In this document: positions 14,428 to 20,910 of the stretch, in pieces
How positions within the stretch are numbered: position 1 is the stretch's first letter
Layout of the letters: every line of letters starts with the position of its first letter
Assembly (NCBI GenBank): GCA_905214465.1
Contig: CAJMMD010000028.1
Coordinates: 1 to 31,509, forward strand
DNA: 31,509 bases
Direction of reading: 5' to 3'
Source: an uncultured bacterium
GTDB lineage: Bacteria > Actinomycetota > Coriobacteriia > Coriobacteriales > Coriobacteriaceae
The notes under the pieces: model-generated
Databases searched by the model: none
What the model was told of the DNA's origin: nothing
What the model saw: only the letters and a program-made list of their open reading frames with translations
Position numbers and translations under genes: made by a program

Positions 14428-14964
14428 ATGTCTAAGCGTTGGTACGTCGTTCACACTTACTCCGGATACGAGAACCGCGTAAAGTCCGATCTCGAGCATC
14501 GTATCGAGACCATGGGTATGCAGGACCGTATCTTTGATATCGAGATTCCTATGGAGCGCGTCACCGAGATCAAAGAGGGTGGCAAGCGCGAGACCAAGGA
14601 TTCTAAGATCTTCCCGGGTTATGTCCTGGTTCGCATGGAGATGGATGACGATGCGTGGACGTGTGTTCGCAACACGCCCGGCGTTACCGGTTTCCTAGGC
14701 GGCAACGGCAAGCCCGCTCCGCTTTCCCGTGACGAGTACAACAAGATGACTCGTCGTCCCGGTAAGGGCGATTCGCCCAAGCGCACCTCGGTTGATATTC
14801 AGGTCGGCACATCCGTCCGCGTCACCGATGGCCCGCTTACCGACTTTGATGGCAAGGTCTCCGAGGTTAACACCGAGGCTGGCAAGCTCAAGGTCACGCT
14901 GATGATCTTTGGCCGCGAGACGCCGGTCGAGCTCGACTTTAACCAGGTCGCTGTCATCGCTTAA
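14428..14964 (+). CDS. nusG: Transcription termination/antitermination factor NusG
   Basis: A 178-residue NusG. The NGN domain (about 1-110) contains WYVVHTYSGYENRVK, FPGYVLVRMEM and TPGVTGFLGG; the C-terminal KOW domain (about 125-178) has VRVTDGPLTDFDGKVSEV. It binds RNA polymerase and couples it to the ribosome or Rho. It sits directly after secE and before rplK, the standard order. Confidence 0.96.
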   Translation: MSKRWYVVHTYSGYENRVKSDLEHRIETMGMQDRIFDIEIPMERVTEIKEGGKRETKDSKIFPGYVLVRMEMDDDAWTCVRNTPGVTGFLGGNGKPAPLSRDEYNKMTRRPGKGDSPKRTSVDIQVGTSVRVTDGPLTDFDGKVSEVNTEAGKLKVTLMIFGRETPVELDFNQVAVIA

Positions 14965-15084
14965 GTTTTTGTCCGTTCGCGCGAGCGTGCTTCTTCTGTG
15001 ACTGCTCATCTCAGGAGTGCTTCTAACACGTGCGTGCTTACGATATAGCAAGTACTTCACACTCGTGATTCGAAAGGAATGACC

Positions 15085-15513
15085 ATGGCTGAAAAGAAGG
15101 TTGCCAACGTCATTAAGCTCCAGATTCCTGCTGGTGCAGCTAACCCCGCTCCTCCCGTCGGCCCCGCCCTGGGCGCTGCTGGCGTGAACATCATGCAGTT
15201 CTGCCAGGCCTTTAACGCCGAGACGCAGGACAAGAAGGGCGACATCATCCCCGTTGAGATCTCTGTCTACGAGGATAAGTCCTTCTCCTTCATCACCAAA
15301 ACCCCGCCGGCGGCTCACCTCATCAAGAAAGAGCTGAACCTTAAGTCTGGTTCCGCTAAGCCCCAGGCCGACAAGGTTGGTCAGCTCTCCCAGGAGCAGC
15401 TCACCAAGATCGCCGAGATCAAGATGCCGGACCTCAATGCCAACGACATTGACGCCGCCAAGAAGATCATCGCCGGTACCGCCCGTTCCATGGGCGTCAC
15501 CATCGCTGAGTAG
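15085..15513 (+). CDS. rplK: 50S ribosomal protein L11
   Basis: A 142-residue ribosomal protein of the GTPase-associated centre. Typical motifs: KLQIPAGAANPAPPVGPALG and GVNIMQFCQAFN near the N-terminus, KTPPAAHLIKK, and the C-terminal RNA-binding segment GTARSMGVTI. Start ATG 15085 is chosen over ATG 15079 because AAGGA (15074-15078) is then 6 nt away rather than adjacent. It forms one unit with rplA. Confidence 0.96.
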   Translation: MAEKKVANVIKLQIPAGAANPAPPVGPALGAAGVNIMQFCQAFNAETQDKKGDIIPVEISVYEDKSFSFITKTPPAAHLIKKELNLKSGSAKPQADKVGQLSQEQLTKIAEIKMPDLNANDIDAAKKIIAGTARSMGVTIAE

Positions 15514-15588
15514 CGATTTCTTATGGTAACGACGGGTGCTCCGACCTGGGCGCCCGTTAAATGTGTGCAATAGGGCACACGATACGAT

Positions 15589-15616
15589 GTGGGAGGGCTC
15601 ACGCCCGTTTAACCAC
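15589..15616 (+). promoter_or_regulatory. L1-binding leader mimic upstream of rplA
   Basis: GTGG and CCAC close a structure enclosing GAGG and a GGGC/GCCC stem (GTGGGAGGGCTC... ACCAC). The GUGGGAGG sequence is the same as in the L1 site of 23S rRNA. Ribosomal protein L1 is known to repress its own mRNA by binding such a mimic. It lies just before the AGGAGG of rplA. Confidence 0.6.
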
Positions 15617-15630
15617 AGGAGGTAATGCAC

Positions 15631-16338
15631 ATGGCTAAGCATGGTAAGAGCTATAACGCCGCTGCCGAGAAGATCGATCGCGCCACGCTCTACACCCCCC
15701 TTCAGGCTGCCAAGCTCATTAAGGAGCTCGACACCGCCAAGTTCGACGAGACCGTCGAGGCCCACTTCCGTCTGGGCATCGATACTCGTAAGGCTGACCA
15801 GAACATCCGTGGTTCCATCTCCCTGCCCCACGGCACCGGCAAGACCGTTCGTGTTGCCGTCTTCGCCGAGGGCGAGAAGGCCCGCGAGGCTGAGGCTGCC
15901 GGCGCCGACATCATCGGTTCCGACGAGCTTGTCGCCCAGATTCAGAAGGGCGAGATCAACTTCGACGCCGCTATCGCTACGCCGAACATGATGGCCAAGG
16001 TTGGCCGCATCGGTAAGATCCTTGGTCCCCGTGGCCTCATGCCGAACCCCAAGCTCGGCACCGTGACCATGGACGTCGCCAAGATGGTCTCCGAGCTCAA
16101 GGCTGGCCGCGTTGAGTACCGCGCCGACCGCTACGGCATCTGCCACGTGCCCCTGGGCAAGAAGTCCTTCTCTGAGCAGCAGCTCGTCGAGAACTACGCT
16201 GCCCTGTACACCGAGATCCTGCGCGTCAAGCCCTCTTCTGCTAAGGGCAAGTACGTCAAGTCCATCTCCGTGTCTTCCACCATGGGCCCTGGCGTCAAGG
16301 TCGATCCCGCTATCCAGCGCGACTTCCTGGCTGAGTAA
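15631..16338 (+). CDS. rplA: 50S ribosomal protein L1
   Basis: A 235-residue protein of the ribosomal L1 stalk and probable translational repressor of its own operon. Family motifs: NIRGSISLPHGTGKTVRVAV, the MAKVGRIGKILGPRGLMPNP signature, and VEYRADRYGI. Start ATG 15631 (MAKHGKSYN) has AGGAGG (15617-15622) 8 nt away; the ATG at 15625 is too close. Unlike most bacteria, rplJ and rplL do not follow; a terminator and a leucine operon remnant do. Confidence 0.97.
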   Translation: MAKHGKSYNAAAEKIDRATLYTPLQAAKLIKELDTAKFDETVEAHFRLGIDTRKADQNIRGSISLPHGTGKTVRVAVFAEGEKAREAEAAGADIIGSDELVAQIQKGEINFDAAIATPNMMAKVGRIGKILGPRGLMPNPKLGTVTMDVAKMVSELKAGRVEYRADRYGICHVPLGKKSFSEQQLVENYAALYTEILRVKPSSAKGKYVKSISVSSTMGPGVKVDPAIQRDFLAE

Positions 16339-16374
16339 CTAACAGTTACTGCTTGAGCAAAGCAAGCATTGCTT

Positions 16375-16418
16375 AAGAGACCCGGTTCTGCCTCGTGCAG
16401 GACCGGGTCTCTTGCTTT
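16375..16418 (+). terminator. Terminator after rplA
   Basis: AAGAGACCCGGTTCTGC (16375-16391) pairs with GCAGGACCGGGTCTCTT (16397-16413) through 17 pairs with one G-U, then GCTTTT. Confidence 0.92.
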
Positions 16419-16428
16419 TGGGTCAACG

Positions 16429-16468
16429 AAACCACCACGAAGGGGACAGGCACCCTTGTGGTGGTTTT
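16429..16468 (-). repeat. CCACCACAAAGG hairpin repeat, copy 1 (inverted)
   Basis: AAACCACCACGAAGGG pairs with CCCTTGTGGTGGTTT around GACAGGCAC. It is the reverse complement form of the copies at 18137, 20153 and 22877. It ends in TTTT and can terminate transcription. Confidence 0.75.
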
Positions 16469-16524
16469 ACTTGTGTTGTACTTTAGCGCGATGTAGTACT
16501 ACCCGAGGCCGAAGGGAGCCCAAC

Positions 16525-16584
16525 ATGTTTATGAACACGCAACAGCTCCTAGGCCTAGCGCTACTAGATTGGATAGCGCGCTAG
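16525..16584 (+). CDS. leuL: Leucine operon leader peptide
   Basis: A 19-residue peptide MFMNTQQLLGLALLDWIAR. Five of its residues are leucine within seven codons, four of them the rare CTA, the design of a leucine-sensing leader: ribosomes stall here when charged Leu-tRNA is scarce. AGGGAG at 16513-16518 is 6 nt before ATG. The stop codon falls inside an RNA segment that can pair alternatively (see the attenuator). The gene looks intact although the operon behind it is broken. Confidence 0.85.
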   Translation: MFMNTQQLLGLALLDWIAR

Positions 16585-16671
16585 GGTTGTAATCTCGCTA
16601 TAACGATTTGTTGTACCCGGGTGCGCTATCGTCTGCCGCTTTCAGGCGTGATGAGCGACACGGGTATTTTT
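16555..16671 (+). promoter_or_regulatory. Leucine attenuator (pause, antiterminator and terminator stems)
   Basis: Segment 1 CTAGCGC (16555-16561, over the Leu codons) pairs with GCGCTAG (16578-16584). The overlapping segment 2 GATAGCGCGC (16572-16581) instead pairs with segment 3 GTGCGCTATC (16621-16630) at 9 of 10 positions. Segment 3 also belongs to the terminator stem 16614-16666, whose 3' arm GATGAGCGACACGGGTA is followed by TTTTT (16667-16671). Stalling at the CTA codons would free segment 2 and prevent termination, a classical attenuator. Confidence 0.8.
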
Positions 16672-16737
16672 CTATCTCTAGGCCTTCTCTCTCTCCTGAA
16701 AGCCATCTGTCATAAAACGGTCAATCAGGAGGAACAT

Positions 16738-17304
16738 ATAAGCCGCAAAATCACAATCTTTGACGCCACCCTGTGCGACGGTGAGCAGTCGCCGGGCGCC
16801 AGCATGAATACCGAGGAAAAGCTCTTCATCGCCCGCCAGCTGGTGCGCATGAACGTGGACGTTATCGAGGCGGGCTTTCCCATCTCGAGTCCTGGTGACT
16901 TTCGCTCCGTACAGGAGATTGGCAAGATTGCGGGCGACCGATGCACGGTATGCGGCCTGACGCGCGCTGTCGACAGGGATATCGAAGTGGCTGCAGAGGC
17001 GCTCAAAACGGCCCAGAGGCCCCGTATCCATACAGGGCTGGGTGTGAGCACCAATCACCTGCGCGACAAGCTCCATATGACTGAGGAAAGGGCAATTGAG
17101 TGAGCGATCCATGCCGTCAAACATGCTCGCAAGTTCGTTGACGATGTTGAGTTTTATGCCGAGGATGCCGGCCGCTCCGATCAGGAGTTTCTGGTGCGCA
17201 TTATCGAGGCGGCCGTAAAGGCCGGTGCCACGGTCGTGAACATCCCCGATACGATGGGCTACAACATGCCGTGGGACTTTGGCGCCCGCATCCGTGACCT
17301 GCGC
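16738..17304 (+). pseudogene. leuA: Disrupted 2-isopropylmalate synthase (N-terminal part)
   Basis: About 187 codons of the LeuA catalytic barrel, the first step of leucine synthesis from acetyl-CoA and 2-oxoisovalerate. DATLCDGEQSPGASM, EAGFPISSPGDF, VDDVEFYAEDAGRSD and NIPDTMGYNMP are clear. Three lesions are visible. The expected start codon behind AGGAGG (16727-16732) reads ATA (16738-16740). An in-frame TGA (17101-17103) interrupts ERAIE/AIHAVKHA. The rest of the gene is lost after GARIRDLR, where it meets leuB sequence in another frame. It cannot make active enzyme. Confidence 0.92.
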
Positions 17305-17944
17305 GGGCGCTGCGGGTGCGGCCGGTCAGCGTGCGGTCGACGTGATGGAGTATCGCGAGTACGAGATTGAGCGCATTGCGCGCCAGGCATTTGAGGCGGC
17401 GCGCAAACGTCGCGGCAAGGTGACGAGCGTTGATAAGCGCAACGTGCTGGAGACGAGCCGCATGTGGCGCGAGATCGTGCATCGCGTGCAAGACGAGGAG
17501 TACTCCGACGTGGAGCTTGAGGACCTGCTCGTCGACAACGCCGCCATGCAGCTCATCAGTCGACCGGCAGACTTTGACGTCGTGGTGACGGAGAACATGT
17601 TCGGCGACATCCTGTCCGATGAGGCGGCTCAGATTACCGGATCGCTCGGTATGCTTGCCTCTGCCTCGCTGGATGATGGCGTATCGCTGTTTGGGCCGAG
17701 CGCTGGCAGCGCTCCTGACATCGCGGGGCTCGGCGTGGCCAATCCGCTGGCTCAAATCTTGTCGGTGGCGATGCTGCTGACCTACGCGCTCGACATGGGC
17801 GAGCAAGCCGCGTGGATCGAGAGCGCCGTGGCGCGCGTGCTCGACGAGGGCTGGCGCACCCGTGACATCGCCGATGTCAACACCCCGGCAGATAAGATCC
17901 TCGGCACCACGACGATGGGCGACAAGGTCGTCGCCGCGCTGTAG
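17305..17944 (+). pseudogene. leuB: 3-isopropylmalate dehydrogenase (C-terminal part only)
   Basis: About 205 codons match the C-terminal 60 percent of LeuB, the NAD-dependent oxidative decarboxylase of leucine synthesis: RIARQAFEAARKRRGKVTSV, VVVTENMFGDILSDEAAQI and the GSAPDIAG motif, ending normally at TAG 17944. The N-terminal third is absent and the frame is shifted by one relative to leuA. A deletion removed the end of leuA, any leuC and leuD, and the start of leuB; the exact junction is about 17300-17330, in GC-rich repetitive sequence. Confidence 0.92.
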
Positions 17945-17970
17945 GCGATGCCGATTCAAGCTGTCAAATA

Positions 17971-18025
17971 TCTCAATCTGTAACATCTAAGGGGCAAAAT
18001 CGTTCCTACCTGTTACAGATTGAGA
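17971..18025. repeat. TGTTACAG dyad repeat, copy C
   Basis: A 55-bp unit from TCTCAATCTGTAACA to TGTTACAGATTGAGA with perfect 15-bp inverted ends and the interior AAGGGGCAAAATCGTTCC, close to copy B. Confidence 0.72.
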
Positions 18026-18050
18026 TTTTCGGCTGAGCATCCGTGGTCTG

Positions 18051-18106
18051 TCTCGATCTGTAACAGCTAACCGATTATTTGGGCCCTACCTGTTACAGAT
18101 TGAGAC
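18051..18106. repeat. TGTTACAG dyad repeat, copy D
   Basis: A 56-bp unit from TCTCGATCTGTAACA to TGTTACAGATTGAGAC, 25 nt after copy C. Its start-to-start distance of 80 bp from C matches the 79 bp between copies A and B. Confidence 0.72.
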
Positions 18107-18136
18107 AAACCGTTGGGACAGGTCGGACGAGTCAGC

Positions 18137-18178
18137 AAAACCACCACAAAGGTGCCGGTCCCCTTCGTGGTGGTTTTT
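18137..18178 (+). repeat. CCACCACAAAGG hairpin repeat, copy 2
   Basis: AAAACCACCACAAAGG pairs with CCTTCGTGGTGGTTTT and ends in a T-run. The 21 nt upstream (from GGACAGGTCGGACGAG to TCAGC) are the same as before copy 3, so the repeat unit is longer than the hairpin. Confidence 0.78.
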
Positions 18179-18295
18179 AGCGCAACGAGGTGTTCCCAGC
18201 CGACCATACGGGCGGCCTTGCGCTCACGCTGCTCGATGACAGCGCATCTTTAGACGCGAAGTGCGGAACCGGGTGCATATACGAGCCGCGTAGCG

Positions 18296-19426
18296 TTACG
18301 AATTCATGGGAATGACCGTATCGCCAATTTGTACGCTTGCAATCTTGTCTGTGTCACAAACTTGCGAGAACGGCCAGGTCTTGTGGACATCAGTGGTGCC
18401 GTTATCCAGTTTATTTGCGAAATAGCCGCTGTGGCTGGTTGCGTCCTCAACATGACCGTCTTTGAACGTCACGATGAGGGGTATGTTGCCAACGGCATCC
18501 ATAGACTCCTCCATGTTTTGAGACATCTTGCCGCTGTTGTTGTCGTGTTCGATGGAACGATCTATGTTGTAGCGGACTGAAACGCCAACGCAGGATACGG
18601 TGGCCTCTTGAATCGTCGCCTTGGTGCCGTTAAAGTTGACCGATTTGGGCGCGGGAATCGTAACGGATGTATCTTCGTAATTCAGCTGGAACTTAAGATC
18701 CCATGGGCCCGTAAGTATTTTCTTATACTCGGGAAGCTCTTTGCCAGCACGTGGCACAACGAGAGAGTTGATATGCGTGCGGACGGTCCTGCCCATAAGG
18801 CCGGGTGATTCAACGCTGAACTGTGCAAAGTATTGAATGCTGGAGTCATTGGGGTTCTTGTCAATGAGCCATGATTGGCCTTGGCCGCCATGCTCGCCAT
18901 CAACGTATACGTTTCCATCGACACTTCCGGCGATAGTTCCGTTCTCGCCCGGCTCGGAAAGCTTTTTCAGGGCAGCGGGATCGTCGAACGTAAGCGTATA
19001 GGCGATGGTAACCATATCCTTGTCGCCCATGATGGCGTCGGCGGTCACGGTGACTCCGTTGTTGGAGCAGCTAGCACCGACGGGCCGGCCAATACGGTCG
19101 ATGATCTCGGTTTGAGAAGCAGGTCCGTCAAAGATGTCGGAAAGCATGTCAGAAGGAAGCGGCAGGACGCCTGTTGCCATAGCCGTGCCAGCGCCTCCAA
19201 TGACGATAGCGAGGACTGCCGTTACAGCGGCAATGCGAGCGACTGTTCTTACGGGATGGCGGGCGATGCGCGGCTTGCGTCGCGTGCCATTAAAGTTGCT
19301 TTGAGCGGTCGCCGCATCGCTTGAGGCGACGGACTGAGCAATCGAGTTTGCCATGTGCTGCTTCGCATTATCGGTAAACGAAATGTGCTCCAGGGCGTGG
19401 CGATAGTCATTCGAATTCGTAGTCAT
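18296..19426 (-). CDS. Membrane-anchored anti-sigma-like protein (DUF4179 type)
   Basis: A 376-residue protein with a cytosolic N-terminal segment (about 1-60, including HALEHISFTDNAKQHM), one transmembrane helix (about 63-86, RIAAVTAVLAIVIGGAGTAM) and a large extracellular domain of the DUF4179 kind. Proteins like this act as anti-sigma factors that hold a cognate ECF sigma factor at the membrane until an outside signal is sensed. Its ATG, preceded by AAAGGAG, lies inside the 3' end of the sigma gene (20-bp overlap), so translation is coupled. The signal is unknown. Confidence 0.75.
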   Translation of the reverse strand: MTTNSNDYRHALEHISFTDNAKQHMANSIAQSVASSDAATAQSNFNGTRRKPRIARHPVRTVARIAAVTAVLAIVIGGAGTAMATGVLPLPSDMLSDIFDGPASQTEIIDRIGRPVGASCSNNGVTVTADAIMGDKDMVTIAYTLTFDDPAALKKLSEPGENGTIAGSVDGNVYVDGEHGGQGQSWLIDKNPNDSSIQYFAQFSVESPGLMGRTVRTHINSLVVPRAGKELPEYKKILTGPWDLKFQLNYEDTSVTIPAPKSVNFNGTKATIQEATVSCVGVSVRYNIDRSIEHDNNSGKMSQNMEESMDAVGNIPLIVTFKDGHVEDATSHSGYFANKLDNGTTDVHKTWPFSQVCDTDKIASVQIGDTVIPMNS

Positions 19427-19967
19427 TGTGGTCTCCTTTCAAGGAAAGCCGAAGTGACGCACGTCCGCGGCTAAGGTGCTGGGCGGTTGCAGCTGGCGTC
19501 GCGTGAACGGCGTCTGCGATTTCCCTGATGCTCATGCCTGCGTAGTAGTGCAAAAAGATGGCGATGCGCTGTGCTTGAGGCAGGGCCGTGACAGCGGAAA
19601 GAATGGCGCAGTCGCGTTGCGCGAATTCTTGCTCGGTATGTGTTACGGGTGTGCAGAAATCGGGGAGCGAATCGAGGTCGACAACCGGGTGATTCGCGTG
19701 CGTACGGCCGATATCGCGACATGCGTTCAGTGCGACTCGGATCACCCAAGCACGTTCGTGTTCGAGCGAGTCGAACGGTTGAGTGCGTTGGAGAATCTTG
19801 ATCAGCGTGTCCTGGCAGATGTCTTGAGCGTCGTCAGCGGATCCAAGGGCCGAATAGCACAATCGAAGGATGAGGTCGGAATACGTGTCGACCAAGCGCT
19901 TTGCTTCCCGCTCGATCTGATCGGCATCGCATCGGAGCGTGCTATTGCGGTTACGGCGTGCAGGCAT
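19407..19967 (-). CDS. ECF-type RNA polymerase sigma factor
   Basis: A 186-residue sigma-70 family protein from start ATG 19967 (MPARRNRNS), which has GGAGG 7-8 nt upstream; an earlier frame start at 20060 would run through the terminator and is rejected. Region 2 is in YSDLILRLCYSALGSADDAQ followed by DICQDTLIKI, and region 4 in LPQAQRIAIFLHYYAGMSIR and the TPAATAQHLSRGRASL helix-turn-helix. A CAACTT...CGTG arrangement on the minus strand around 20035-20055 could be an autoregulated ECF promoter (weak). The neighbour is its likely anti-sigma factor. Confidence 0.9.
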   Translation of the reverse strand: MPARRNRNSTLRCDADQIEREAKRLVDTYSDLILRLCYSALGSADDAQDICQDTLIKILQRTQPFDSLEHERAWVIRVALNACRDIGRTHANHPVVDLDSLPDFCTPVTHTEQEFAQRDCAILSAVTALPQAQRIAIFLHYYAGMSIREIADAVHATPAATAQHLSRGRASLRLSLKGDHNDYEFE

Positions 19968-20056
19968 AGTGTCACCTCCAATTGGTCGTGGTGGATATAG
20001 GGAAGGCGTCTCGCGAGGTCCCTCTACATACAACACGGTCGAGACTGCATAAGTTG

Positions 20057-20085
20057 ACAAAAAAAGACGGCACGTGAGCGCCGTC
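20057..20085 (-). terminator. Terminator for leftward transcription upstream of the sigma gene
   Basis: On the minus strand GACGGC...GCCGTC (20066-20085) is followed by TTTTTTTG. It insulates the sigma operon from the phosphoesterase genes to the right. Confidence 0.8.
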
Positions 20086-20152
20086 CTTACAAAACAATGA
20101 GTGTTCTCGTTAATTACACAAGCACCGTGATGGACAGGTCGGACGAGTCAGC

Positions 20153-20194
20153 AAAACCACCATAAAGGTGCCTATCCCCTTCGTGGTGGTTGTT
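20153..20194 (+). repeat. CCACCACAAAGG hairpin repeat, copy 3
   Basis: AAAACCACCATAAAGG with CCTTCGTGGTGGTTGTT, and the same upstream GGACAGGTCGGACGAG as copy 2. It sits right after the phosphoesterase stop and probably serves as its terminator as well. Confidence 0.75.
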
Positions 20195-20199
20195 GGCAG

Positions 20200-20910
20200 T
20201 TACCAGGGGGTTCTGGCGGTTGAAGACTCGATTGCTTCGTGGCGTTTGAGCTCGCGGCGCATGGTTTGCGAGTTGAGCCAAGCTGCCTGCCAGCCACGGA
20301 TGGGGTAACGCGTCTGGTCGAGCTCAAACTGCGTATAGCCGCAGGCGTTGATGATCGTTGCCCCGCATGCGTGCTGACGCTCACGTTGAAAGTCGCGACC
20401 ATAGCATTGGTGTACATGCCCGTGCACCATGTAGTCGGGATTCCAGGACTCGAGCGCTGTGTTAAAGCATTCGAACCCTCGATGTGGCAGATCATCCAGA
20501 TCGCCCACGCCGGCGGCGGGTGCATGGGTGAGCAAGATGTCGCAGCCGCCGACCATCCTCACTTTGCGGGACAGCTTGCGCATGCGCTTGGCCATCTCGC
20601 GCTCGGTGTACATGTTGTCGCCATCCCGGTAGCGCATGGAGCCGCCAAGCCCCGCAATGCGGACGCCGCGATACACGTATACGGTGTCTTCGACACAGAT
20701 ACAGCCGCCCGGTGCATGACGTGCGTAGCGGTCATCGTGATTGCCTCGCACGTAGATGAGCGGTTTGTTGATGACCGTGACCAAAAACTCAAGATAGTCC
20801 GGGTCCAGATCGCCAGCGGACAAAATCAGGTCGACATCCTCAAAGCGCTCCTTGCGAAAGCACTCCCATAGGCATCGTTCTTCGGTATCGGCTATGGCAA
20901 GGATTTTCAT
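20200..20910 (-). CDS. Calcineurin-like metallophosphoesterase
   Basis: A 236-residue metal-dependent phosphoesterase. Motifs in order: IADTEE (residues 6-11, normally D-x-H but here D-T-E), GDLD at 33-36, GNHDD at 56-60, THAPA from 128 and HGHVH at 163-167. Most two-metal ligands are present, but the first motif lacks its usual histidine, which may alter metal affinity or substrate. The start ATG overlaps the TGA of the upstream ParB-like/BMP gene by 4 nt (ATGA), so the two are translated together and probably act together. The substrate is not predictable. Confidence 0.85.
   Translation of the reverse strand: MKILAIADTEERCLWECFRKERFEDVDLILSAGDLDPDYLEFLVTVINKPLIYVRGNHDDRYARHAPGGCICVEDTVYVYRGVRIAGLGGSMRYRDGDNMYTEREMAKRMRKLSRKVRMVGGCDILLTHAPAAGVGDLDDLPHRGFECFNTALESWNPDYMVHGHVHQCYGRDFQRERQHACGATIINACGYTQFELDQTRYPIRGWQAAWLNSQTMRRELKRHEAIESSTARTPW

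Larger units (their letters stand above)
17945..18295. other. Gene-free repeat cluster after the leu fossil
   Basis: It holds two TGTTACAG dyads and one CCACC hairpin (each listed separately). The last 115 nt before the anti-sigma stop show no gene or structure that I can support. Confidence 0.5.

Noticed and set aside
19968..20060. 31-residue N-terminal extension of the sigma factor
   Set aside because: It overlaps the likely promoter; ATG 19967 has GGAGG at proper spacing.
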